A stretch of 64,000 nt of DNA from assembly GCA_034432795.1 (NCBI GenBank), contig DAOUBF010000052.1, positions 166,047-230,046 of the forward strand, written 5' to 3'. A program made the position numbers and the translations under genes. Source of the DNA: DAOUBF01 sp034432795. Its GTDB lineage: Bacteria > Chloroflexota > Anaerolineae > DSLN01. Position 1 is the stretch's first letter. Each line of letters starts with the position of its first letter. The notes beneath the pieces are model-generated. The model had not been told where the DNA came from. It did no database searches and saw only the letters and a list, made by a program, of their open reading frames with translations. Shown piece by piece: positions 53,364 through 60,291 of the stretch.

Positions 53364-55052
53364 TCACACGCTGGCAACCCCCGCCCGGATGGGGATGCTG
53401 CTCAGGTACTCGTGGACGAAGCGCACCGCGATGGCGCCCTCACCCACCGCTGTAGCGATGCGCTTGGTGGAACCGTGGCGGACATCCCCCGCCACGAACA
53501 CACCGGGCACGTTCGTCTCCAACAGATAAGGGTCGCGGTCAAGCATCCAGCCGCGTGGCCGCCCGCCATCGCCGGGCAGGTCGGGGCCGGTGAGGAGAAA
53601 GCCGTGTTCATCCCGCTCCAGCACACCCGCAACCCACCCCGTCTGCGGCACGGCGCCGATAAACAGGAACAGCGCCATCGCCGGCAGGGTCTCCTCTTCC
53701 TCACTGCGGCTGTTTCGGATGGTGATGCTCTCCAACCGTTGCTGGCCGTGCACAGCGATCACCGATGTATCCAGGCGCACATGGATGTTCTCGGTGGCGC
53801 GGATCTGGTCAATCAGGTATTGCGACATGCTCTTTTCAAGCGAATCGCCGCGCACCAACAGGGTCACGCTGGTGCAGTACTGAGCGAAGTGAATGGCGGC
53901 CTGGCCCGCCGAGTTCGCCCCGCCCACCAGGAACACCTCCTGCCCCCGATAAGAGAGCGCCTCCACTGCCGAGGCGCCATAGTACACCCCCGCTCCGGTC
54001 AGCCGGTCAATGTCGGGGACCTCCAGCTTGCGGTAATGCACGCCGGTAGCGACGATCAGCGCGTGGCAACTGAGTTCGCTCCCATCCGCCAGCGTGACGA
54101 AGCGGTAGGGGTCGGCGGCGCGCAAGGCGGTGGCCTCCTGCGGCGTGAGGATCTCCACACCGAAGCGCCGGGCCTGGGTGACCGCGCGCCGGGCCAGGTC
54201 GGCCCCGCTCAGGCCGACCGGAAAGCCCAGGTAGTTCTCAATGCGCGAACTGCCCCCGGCCTGCCCGCCAGGCGCCGCCCGCTCAATCATCAGCGTGTGC
54301 AACCCCTCGGAGGCGCTATACACTGCTGCCGCCAGCCCCGCCGGCCCCCCACCTACGATGATCAGGTCGTAAAAGGGCTGCCCGGCACGGACCCTCAGGC
54401 CGATCTTCTCGGCAAGCTGCGCCTTGCTGGGTTGCGCCAGAGACGCGCCATCGGGGAAGAGCACCACAGGCAATTGGGGGCGGTCGCCGCCGGCGATCTC
54501 GGCCAGGCGGCGGGCCTCCGGGTCGCTTTCAATGTCCATCCATTGGAAGGGGATGAGGTTGCGCGCCAGGAAGTCGCGGACTTCATGCGTCTGCGCCGAG
54601 TAGCGCAGGCCAATGACGCGGATGCCCTCAAACGGCGGACGATAGGCCGCCAGCCAATCGTCCAGCAGGTCATCCAGCACCGGATACAGGTTGACCTCCG
54701 GAGGGTCCCAGGGCTTGAGCAGGTAGTGGTCCAGCTTGACGATGTTGATAGCGCGGATGGCCGCATCGGTGTCGGCATAGGCGGTGAGCAGGACGCGCTT
54801 GGCATCGGGAAAGAGCTGGATCGCCTGCTCCAGGAACTCCACGCCGGTCATCTGGGGCATCCGCTGGTCCACCAGGAACAGCGCCACCGGGTCATTGCGC
54901 AGCTTGAGCGCCTGGAGCGTTTGCAGGGCCTCGGCAGCGGAGCGCGCTGCCAGGACGCGGTATTGGCTGCCATACCGGCGGCGCAGGTCGCGTTCTACGG
55001 CACGTAGCACGATGTCATCATCGTCCACGGCCAGGATCGCAGGGTTGGGCAT
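53364..55052 (-). CDS. Receiver - glutaredoxin-like - thioredoxin reductase-like FAD fusion lacking redox Cys
   Basis: 562 residues. REC domain (~1-125): AILAVDDDDIVLRAVERDLR, FLVDQRMPQMTG (phospho-Asp) and DHYLLKPWDPPE (Lys). Residues ~150-235 have a glutaredoxin-like outline (IRVIGLRYSAQTHEVRDFLA, LPVVLFPDGASLAQPS) but no CPxC. Residues ~245-562 are an FAD/NAD(P) two-dinucleotide fold: IIVGGGPAGLAAAVYSASEG, GGQAGGSSRIENYLGFP, FLVGGANSAGQAA, and VFVAGDVRHGSTKRIATAVG. Where thioredoxin reductase has its CATC pair, this has GVYYGASAVEA, so it cannot reduce thioredoxin the usual way. GGAGGAG precedes the ATG at 55052. It is probably a signal-gated oxidoreductase or electron-transfer module; the partner may be the UBP zinc-finger protein. 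Confidence 0.85.
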   Translation of the reverse strand: MPNPAILAVDDDDIVLRAVERDLRRRYGSQYRVLAARSAAEALQTLQALKLRNDPVALFLVDQRMPQMTGVEFLEQAIQLFPDAKRVLLTAYADTDAAIRAINIVKLDHYLLKPWDPPEVNLYPVLDDLLDDWLAAYRPPFEGIRVIGLRYSAQTHEVRDFLARNLIPFQWMDIESDPEARRLAEIAGGDRPQLPVVLFPDGASLAQPSKAQLAEKIGLRVRAGQPFYDLIIVGGGPAGLAAAVYSASEGLHTLMIERAAPGGQAGGSSRIENYLGFPVGLSGADLARRAVTQARRFGVEILTPQEATALRAADPYRFVTLADGSELSCHALIVATGVHYRKLEVPDIDRLTGAGVYYGASAVEALSYRGQEVFLVGGANSAGQAAIHFAQYCTSVTLLVRGDSLEKSMSQYLIDQIRATENIHVRLDTSVIAVHGQQRLESITIRNSRSEEEETLPAMALFLFIGAVPQTGWVAGVLERDEHGFLLTGPDLPGDGGRPRGWMLDRDPYLLETNVPGVFVAGDVRHGSTKRIATAVGEGAIAVRFVHEYLSSIPIRAGVASV

Positions 55053-55247
55053 AGATTCAGGCTCCTCCTCTGGCGGCCCAAGCGAAGGCATGCATCGGCG
55101 GCGACAGACCTCTGCAGGCGAAGCAGGCAGTCGGTGGGTGCCAACCTCTATTATAATCCAGGGGGCGATTTTTGAATAGCCGCCCGGCAATTCAAATCGC
55201 GTCTGGCGGGCCGTTAGCCGGTCGTCCGCCTGGGCCGGCGCAGATTC

Positions 55248-55279
55248 AGAAACCCGGTTTCTGCGAGAAACGGGTCTCT
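55248..55279. repeat. AGAAACCCGG hairpin repeat, copy 1
   Basis: AGAAACCCGGTTTCTGCGAG then AAACGGGTCTCT, folding as a hairpin. Same family as the terminator at 60151-60183. Confidence 0.6.
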
Positions 55280-55309
55280 ATTGAAATGCACCCGTCCGCT
55301 ATCACAAGG

Positions 55310-55338
55310 TTGACATCCTGGCACGTGTGACCTATAAT
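55310..55338 (+). promoter_or_regulatory. Promoter of upp
   Basis: TTGACA (55310-55315), a 17-nt spacer, TATAAT (55333-55338): full consensus. It starts transcription almost at the ATG, leaving no leader, so upp may be leaderless. Confidence 0.8.
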
Positions 55339-55348
55339 CCCAAATGCT

Positions 55349-55975
55349 ATGAACGGCGTTTATGTCTCCCAACACCCACTGGTGCAACATAAGCTCGCCA
55401 AGCTGCGGGATATGAAGACGGAGCCGAAGAAGTTCCGCGAGTTGATCCGCGAGCTGGCCATCCTCATGGTCTATGAGGCCACCACTGACCTGGCCCTGGA
55501 GCCGGTGACGGTGACGACGCCCATGGGCCAGGCCCATGGGCACGTCCTCAAGGAGAAGATCGGCCTGGTGCCCATCTTGCGGGCCGGGCTGGGCATGGTG
55601 GAGGGGGTGTGGGAGATGATGCCTACAGCGGAGGTCTGGCACATTGGCATCTACCGTGATGAGGCCACGCTCCGCCCGGTGGAGTACTATAACAAGCTAC
55701 CTGTAGAGCCTACCGTGCAGGTGTGCCTGATCCTGGACCCCATGCTGGCGACGGGCGGCTCGGCGGTGGCGACGGTGGACATCCTCAAGCGCTGGGGCGC
55801 CCAGCGCATCAAGTTCGTCGGCCTGATCGCTGCACCGGAAGGCATTAAGCGGCTGACCGAGGCCCATCCCGACGTGCCTATCCACATCGCGGCCATTGAC
55901 GACCACCTGAACGAGATCGGCTACATCGTGCCGGGGCTGGGCGACGCGGGCGACCGGCAGTTCGGCACGGCGTAG
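55349..55975 (+). CDS. upp: Uracil phosphoribosyltransferase
   Basis: 208 residues, the normal size. It converts uracil and PRPP to UMP. VYVSQHPLVQHKLAKLRDMK, LVPILRAGLGMVEGVWEMMP, EYYNKLP, VCLILDPMLATGGSAVATVD (PRPP loop) and GYIVPGLGDAGDRQFGT (uracil loop) are all present. The promoter ends 10 nt before the ATG, so the mRNA is probably leaderless. A DMT transporter gene follows 6 nt after the stop. Confidence 0.96.
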   Translation: MNGVYVSQHPLVQHKLAKLRDMKTEPKKFRELIRELAILMVYEATTDLALEPVTVTTPMGQAHGHVLKEKIGLVPILRAGLGMVEGVWEMMPTAEVWHIGIYRDEATLRPVEYYNKLPVEPTVQVCLILDPMLATGGSAVATVDILKRWGAQRIKFVGLIAAPEGIKRLTEAHPDVPIHIAAIDDHLNEIGYIVPGLGDAGDRQFGTA

Positions 55976-55981
55976 AGCCAG

Positions 55982-56851
55982 ATGTGGGCATTCTTCGCAC
56001 TGGGCGCGGCCTGCTTAACCTCCTTCAACCCCATTCTGTACAAGCGCATGTTGAAAAGCGCCAACGCGACGGTCGTCGTGTGGGGCGTGACATTGCTGTC
56101 GTTGCCCCTGCTCGGTCTGCTTACCCTGGCGCTGACGCGCACCCCACCCGACGTAGACGCGCTGTTCGCCCTCGGCGTCCTGGGATCGGCCGTATTGAAC
56201 GTCGTCGCGCATCTGGCCTCCACCCAGTCGTTGAAGCTGGCCGACGCCTCACTCGTCACCCCCCTGTTGACTTTCAGCCCGGTGTTTACCCTGATGATTT
56301 CCGCGCTGTTCCTTGGCGAGATACCTTCGCCACGGGGCCTGCTTGGCGTTGGGCTGGTGCTTGCCGGCGCCTACTGGCTCAACCACGAGCCAGGGCAGGG
56401 CTGGCTGGCGCCGTGGAAGGCACTTGCCCTCAAGCCAGGTGTAGCGCTCGTCCTGCTGGCCGGATTGCTGTGGGCAATTACACCCCTGTTTGAGAAAACA
56501 GCTATCCAACATACGCGCCCGCAAAGCCCACAATTCGCCGCCTTTATCGCCACCGCGCTCCTGGTTCTGTTGCTCACCCCCTTTGTGATCGGGCGTAACG
56601 GCGCGGGCCTCAGCCAACTCAGCGCCTATCGCCGTGAGTGGCTCCTGGCCGGGCTGATCGCAGGGACAGCGCCCATCTTGGGCTACATGGCCTTCAGCCA
56701 GGGCCTGGTCGGCTACGTGACCACGCTGTTCAGGCTGAGTGCCGCCATGACCGTTCTTTGGGGGGCGCTGATCCTGAAGGAGCCGGGGCTGCGACAGCGC
56801 TTGCCTAGCTCGCTGGTGATGGTCATCGGCGCAATTCTTATAGCGACATAA
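55982..56851 (+). CDS. EamA/DMT-superfamily transporter
   Basis: 289 residues with ten hydrophobic segments in two EamA repeats: MWAFFALGAACLTSFNPILY, LADASLVTPLLTFSPVFTLM and GEIPSPRGLLGVGLVLAGAY in the first; VLLAGLLWAITPLFEKTAI and VGYVTTLFRLSAAMTVLWGA in the second. The substrate is unknown; co-transcription with upp (6-nt gap) makes a nucleobase, nucleoside or metabolite role possible but unproven. Confidence 0.9.
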   Translation: MWAFFALGAACLTSFNPILYKRMLKSANATVVVWGVTLLSLPLLGLLTLALTRTPPDVDALFALGVLGSAVLNVVAHLASTQSLKLADASLVTPLLTFSPVFTLMISALFLGEIPSPRGLLGVGLVLAGAYWLNHEPGQGWLAPWKALALKPGVALVLLAGLLWAITPLFEKTAIQHTRPQSPQFAAFIATALLVLLLTPFVIGRNGAGLSQLSAYRREWLLAGLIAGTAPILGYMAFSQGLVGYVTTLFRLSAAMTVLWGALILKEPGLRQRLPSSLVMVIGAILIAT

Positions 56852-56912
56852 GTCCCTATATTCCTTGCCAATTCCCCACGACTGCCGGATAATTTCCCCT
56901 GGCGATGGAGAG

Positions 56913-57584
56913 ATGACCAAGATACTCCTGGTTGAGGATGAAACCACCCTGGCCGAGACGCTGGCGTATAACCTGCGGCGCGAGGGCTACGAGGTGATCC
57001 TGGCGGCGGACGGCGAGACCGGGCTGGAACGCGCCCGCACGGAGTCGCCCGATCTGATCGTCCTGGACATTATGCTGCCGGTATTGGATGGGCTGTCGGT
57101 GTGCCGCATCCTGCGGCGCGAGAGGGACACGCCTATCATCATCCTCACCGCGCGCGGCACCGAGGTGGACAAGATCATCGGGCTGGAGACCGGCGCCGAC
57201 GATTACGTGGTCAAGCCCTTCGGCCTGGGCGAGTTCCTGGCGCGGGTGCGCGCCGTGCTGCGCCGTGCCCCGGCCCCCCGCCGCGATGAACTGGCCTCCG
57301 GCGACCTGGTGCTTGACCTGGCTGCCCGGCGGGTGACCAAAGGCGGCGTGGAACTCAAGCTCAGCCATAAGGAATTTGACCTGCTGGCCGAACTCATGCG
57401 CAACCGCGGCGCCGTCCTCTCCCGCGACCTGCTCCTGACCCAGGTCTGGGGCTACGATTATTTCGGTGATAGCCGCACCGTAGATGTCCACATCCGCTGG
57501 CTGCGCGAGAAAATTGAGGACGACCCCTCCAACCCCCAGCGCATTGTCACAGTGCGCGGCGTGGGCTATCGCTTTGAAGGCTGA
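56913..57584 (+). CDS. PhoB/OmpR-family response regulator
   Basis: 223 residues. Receiver: TKILLVEDETTLAETLAYNL with the acidic pair, PDLIVLDIMLPVLDGLSVCR (phospho-Asp), ILTARGTEVDKIIGLETGAD and DYVVKPFGLGEFLARVRAV (Lys). C-terminal winged helix: LKLSHKEFDLLAELMRNRGA and SRTVDVHIRWLREKIEDD. It activates genes when phosphorylated by the kinase encoded 3 nt downstream. The ATG at 56913 abuts GGAGAG; 16 codons of upstream frame are unlikely. PhoB-like phosphate control is possible but no pst or pho gene is in the window. Confidence 0.93.
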   Translation: MTKILLVEDETTLAETLAYNLRREGYEVILAADGETGLERARTESPDLIVLDIMLPVLDGLSVCRILRRERDTPIIILTARGTEVDKIIGLETGADDYVVKPFGLGEFLARVRAVLRRAPAPRRDELASGDLVLDLAARRVTKGGVELKLSHKEFDLLAELMRNRGAVLSRDLLLTQVWGYDYFGDSRTVDVHIRWLREKIEDDPSNPQRIVTVRGVGYRFEG

Positions 57585-57587
57585 ACC

Positions 57588-58742
57588 ATGGACGGTGGAT
57601 GGCTCATCGCGGCCCTGGCGGTGGCACTCGTGGTGATCAGCCTGGCCTGGCGGCGGGCCGTCGCCGAACGCCAGGCGCTCCTGGCCGAGAACACCCGGTT
57701 GCGCCGTGAGGGCCAGGCTGCCCAGGCCCGGCTGGCCGAGGTAAGCGAGGAACTGACTGGGCTGGCCGAGGCGGCCTTTGACGCCCTCATCGTGGTGGAC
57801 CGGGAGCGGCGCGTGCAGGCACTCAACGCGGCGGCGCGCGCGCTGTTTCAAACCCAAGAGGCCATCGGGCGAAGCTTTATGGAGGTCGCCCGCCAGCACG
57901 ACCTGGACGATCTGCTGGTGGCGGCCCTCAGCGGCAGCGAAGACCTGACCCGCCAGGTGTTTATCGGCGACCGGCCCTTCCGTGCCCGCGCCTTACCCCT
58001 GGGCGCGGAGGCGCGCTACGGTGCGGTCCTGGCCCTCCAGGATGTGAGCGAACTGCAGCGCCTGGGCCGGGCGCGGCGCGATTTCGTCGCCAACATCTCC
58101 CACGAACTGCGCACCCCCCTGGCCTCTATCCGCCTGCTCCTGGACACGCTCTTGCACAATGCGCTGCCCGATGCCGGGATGCAGCGGCAACTCCTGGAGC
58201 AGATCGCGGTAGAGACCGACGCGCTCAGCCAACTCGCCCAGGAGTTGCTGGACCTCAGCCAGATTGAATCCGGCCAGGTGCTTCTCAAGCTGGTCCCCAC
58301 CCGTGTCGCCGACCTGGTCGGCGAGCCGGTGACCCGCCTGGCCACGCAGGCCGGCCACAAGCACCAGGAGATCGCTGTGGACGTGCCGCCCGATCTCACC
58401 GCGCTGGCCGACCCACAACAGGTCGGCCGCGTCATCGTCAACCTGCTGCACAACGCGATCAAGTTCACGCCGGAGGGCGGGCGTATCGGCGTGCGGGCCG
58501 CCCAGGGGGAGGGGGACGAAGTCATGATTGAAGTATGGGATACGGGGGTGGGGATCGCCCCGGAGGACCTGCCACGCATCTTTGAGCGCTTTTACCGGGC
58601 CGACCGGGCGCGGGGCGGGGGCGGCACCGGCCTGGGCCTGGCCATCGCCAAGCACATCGTGGAGGCGCACGGCGGCCGCATCTGGGCCGAAAGCGAGCCG
58701 GGGCACGGAGCCACGTTCCGCTTCACCCTCCCAGCGGCCTGA
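57588..58742 (+). CDS. PhoR-like sensor histidine kinase
   Basis: 384 residues. One N-terminal membrane helix (WLIAALAVALVVISLAWRRA), a coiled region, a PAS-like segment (FDALIVVDRERRVQALNAAA), then HisKA with DFVANISHELRTPLASIRLL (phospho-His) and HATPase with NLLHNAIKFTPEGGRIGV (N box), DTGVGIAPEDLPRIFERFYR, and GTGLGLAIAKHIVEAHGG. It has no periplasmic sensor loop, so it probably senses through a partner or inside the cell. It starts 3 nt after the response regulator stop. Confidence 0.93.
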   Translation: MDGGWLIAALAVALVVISLAWRRAVAERQALLAENTRLRREGQAAQARLAEVSEELTGLAEAAFDALIVVDRERRVQALNAAARALFQTQEAIGRSFMEVARQHDLDDLLVAALSGSEDLTRQVFIGDRPFRARALPLGAEARYGAVLALQDVSELQRLGRARRDFVANISHELRTPLASIRLLLDTLLHNALPDAGMQRQLLEQIAVETDALSQLAQELLDLSQIESGQVLLKLVPTRVADLVGEPVTRLATQAGHKHQEIAVDVPPDLTALADPQQVGRVIVNLLHNAIKFTPEGGRIGVRAAQGEGDEVMIEVWDTGVGIAPEDLPRIFERFYRADRARGGGGTGLGLAIAKHIVEAHGGRIWAESEPGHGATFRFTLPAA

Positions 58743-58785
58743 GGGCATGTTCTCACCCCAGAGGAAATCCTAAAATCTCTATATT

Positions 58786-58816
58786 ATCTCTGCGTCCTCT
58801 GCGCCTCTGCGGTGAA
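58786..58816. repeat. CTCTGCG-type repeat
   Basis: CTCTGCGTCCTCTGCGCCTC then TGCGGTGAA. Similar CTCTGCG/CGCAGAG runs flank the 28-nt element at 13341-13418. Confidence 0.5.
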
Positions 58817-58820
58817 GCGA

Positions 58821-59030
58821 TCACGTCTTGCTACCAGATGGCGCAGCGCGAGAGACGATGGTCTTGAGGCGTTTGGCCAGTTCGCGGCGGGGGAGGAGGA
58901 CGCGGCGACCGCAGGTGGTGCAGCGCAGGCCGATGTCGGCCCCCAACCGCACCACGACCCACTCGTAGCTCCCGCAGGGGTGCGGCTTGCGCAGCCGCAC
59001 CACGTCATCCAATTGAATCTCGGGCAGCAT
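58821..59030 (-). CDS. DUF951 family protein (YyzM-like)
   Basis: 69 residues. MLPEIQLDDVVRLRKPHPCG then SYEWVVVRLGADIGLRCTTC and GRRVLLPRRELAKRLKTIVS: the DUF951 pattern, with three Cys (PHPCG, CTTCG) likely to bind zinc. Basic residues at the end suggest nucleic-acid contact. Members are common in Firmicutes and Chloroflexota, often near ychF and rpsF, but the role is unknown. It follows a zinc-ribbon gene by 14 nt and is probably co-transcribed. No Shine-Dalgarno is clear. Confidence 0.85.
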   Translation of the reverse strand: MLPEIQLDDVVRLRKPHPCGSYEWVVVRLGADIGLRCTTCGRRVLLPRRELAKRLKTIVSRAAPSGSKT

Positions 59031-59044
59031 ACGTGCACCAAAGG

Positions 59045-59341
59045 CTACGGCCCAACCAGGTCCAACACCGGCTCGTAGCGGCAACGGCAGCCATGCGGGC
59101 TGGAGCAGCCCTCCACCGGCAACTCCGGCACCTGGTCAACGGGATACGTGCCATAGGCCGCCTGGCACGCCGGGCAACTCTCCCGATCTACGATGATACG
59201 CACCCGCTGGAAGCGCCCATCTGCGCGCAGGCGTTGCAGCGCCCGTGCGGTCTCCGAATACACGCGCAGGTCCGCGCCGCAGCGTGGGCAAATCAGCACC
59301 TCATCAGGCGAAGTCAGATGACAGATGGCGCAGGTTCGCAC
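59045..59341 (-). CDS. Small two-part zinc-ribbon protein
   Basis: About 98 residues starting at GTG 59341, where AGGAGG stands 4 nt upstream. First zinc ribbon: RTCAICHLTSPDEVLICPRC then GADL (CxxC-CxxC). A helical link (VYSETARALQRLRADGRFQR) leads to a second Cys set, ESCPACQAAYGTYPVDQVPE, then EGCSSPHGCRCRYEP. It is likely to be structural or to bind nucleic acid or protein. No family is recognised. An ATG at 59428 gives a longer frame that crosses the TATAAT box at 59375-59380, so it is rejected. It starts a two-gene transcript with DUF951, divergent from the molybdoenzyme gene. Confidence 0.7.
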   Translation of the reverse strand: MRTCAICHLTSPDEVLICPRCGADLRVYSETARALQRLRADGRFQRVRIIVDRESCPACQAAYGTYPVDQVPELPVEGCSSPHGCRCRYEPVLDLVGP

Positions 59342-59374
59342 AGAGCCTCCTGGTCGCACGCTGAATTTGTGTGC

Positions 59375-59436
59375 ATTATAGCACAAAAGGCCCAGGGATA
59401 AGGGTTTAGCTTTTTGTAAGCTGTCCATGCTATAAT
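59375..59436. promoter_or_regulatory. Divergent -10 boxes
   Basis: TATAAT on the minus strand at 59380-59375 for the zinc-ribbon gene, and TATAAT on the plus strand at 59431-59436 for the molybdoenzyme gene. The -35 boxes are not clear. Confidence 0.5.
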
Positions 59437-59505
59437 TACAGTAGATGCTGATCTCATCTATATGCGTCGTTCGTCCACATAGAGGCCGAAGGAGGAACCA
59501 TCACG

Positions 59506-60144
59506 ATGTTGAAGGACTTTCTGGCGCGTCGGGAAGAAGAAGAGCGCGTGAAGCGCGAGGGGCGCTTGCCGCCAGGCCAATCGCTGACGCAAAAGTTCCC
59601 CGTGCTGCACTATGGCCCCGTGCCCAGGTTTAACCCGGAGACCTGGGACTTTCGCATTTTCGGGCTGGTGGAGGAGGAGAAGCGCTGGACCTGGGAGGAG
59701 TTCAACAAGCTGCCGCGCACCAAGATTAAGATGGACATCCATTGCGTGACGCGCTGGAGCAAGTTTGACACCGAGTGGGAAGGGGTGTCGCTCAAGCGGC
59801 TGATTGACGAAGGCATTGTGCGCCCCAAGCCGGAGGCGCGCTTCGTCGTCCAGCACTGCGAATATGGCTTCACCACCAACCTGCCCCTCTCCGTCATGCT
59901 CCAGGACAATGTACTGTTGGCAACGCACTACAACGGCCAGCCGCTTGAACCGGAGCATGGCTTCCCCCTGCGGGTGGTCATCGGTACCATTCCGGGCCGG
60001 GATGACCTCAAGGCGGCTTACTTCTGGAAGGGCGGCAAGTGGCTGCGCGCCCTGGAGTTCCTGCAGTACGACAGCCCCGGCTTCTGGGAGCAGGCCGGCT
60101 ACCACAACGAGGCCGACCCCTGGAAGGAGCAGCGCTTCTGGTAA
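59506..60144 (+). CDS. Cytoplasmic YedY-like molybdopterin oxidoreductase
   Basis: 212 residues, sulfite oxidase/YedY fold. IKMDIHCVTRWSKFDTEWEG supplies the Mo-ligand Cys in the HCVTRW setting of the YedY family; RFVVQHCEYGFTTNLPLSVM and EPEHGFPLRVVIGTIPGRDD follow; GYHNEADPWKEQRFW ends it. MsrP/YedY of E. coli is Tat-exported and repairs methionine sulfoxide, but no Tat or Sec signal is seen here (MLKDFLARREEEERVKREGR), so it acts inside. RBS GGAGG 9 nt upstream. Its cofactor would need MoeA, encoded at 11713. Substrate unknown. Confidence 0.9.
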   Translation: MLKDFLARREEEERVKREGRLPPGQSLTQKFPVLHYGPVPRFNPETWDFRIFGLVEEEKRWTWEEFNKLPRTKIKMDIHCVTRWSKFDTEWEGVSLKRLIDEGIVRPKPEARFVVQHCEYGFTTNLPLSVMLQDNVLLATHYNGQPLEPEHGFPLRVVIGTIPGRDDLKAAYFWKGGKWLRALEFLQYDSPGFWEQAGYHNEADPWKEQRFW

Positions 60145-60150
60145 AGTGGT

Positions 60151-60183
60151 AGAAACCCGCTTTCTCCGAGAAAGCGGGTTTCT
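60151..60183 (+). terminator. Terminator after the YedY-like gene (AGAAACCCG hairpin repeat, copy 2)
   Basis: AGAAACCCGCTTTCT-CCG-AGAAAGCGGGTTTCT: perfect 15-bp stem with a 3-nt loop 6 nt past the stop, then CATTCCTT. The same hairpin family occurs at 55248. Confidence 0.8.
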
Positions 60184-60219
60184 CATTCCTTGCGTCATCC
60201 GTCAAATAGCAGAATGGTA

Positions 60220-60264
60220 TATAATAGGTCCACTTTGGGTGAATAGGCCCGCTTACGGGCCTAT
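60220..60264 (+). promoter_or_regulatory. Promoter and leader hairpin of the AfsR-like gene
   Basis: TATAAT at 60220-60225 with no clear -35, then a perfect 9-bp hairpin ATAGGCCCG-CTTA-CGGGCCTAT (60243-60264) followed by CGTTTTC. The stem-loop begins about 10 nt after the expected transcript start; it could be an attenuator or a 5' stabiliser. Confidence 0.5.
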
Positions 60265-60291
60265 CGTTTTCAGGGACAGAGGGCAAGCCGT

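Larger units (their letters stand above)
55053..55348. other. 296-nt divergent intergenic region
   Basis: Holds a TATAAT-like box on the minus strand (55150-55155) for the FAD fusion gene with a ~90-nt leader, a 32-nt hairpin repeat (55248-55279) and the upp promoter. No gene was found. Confidence 0.6.

Noticed and set aside
53412..55007. 531-codon open frame opposite the REC-FAD fusion
   Set aside because: Antisense shadow; low similarity to any family and biased composition.
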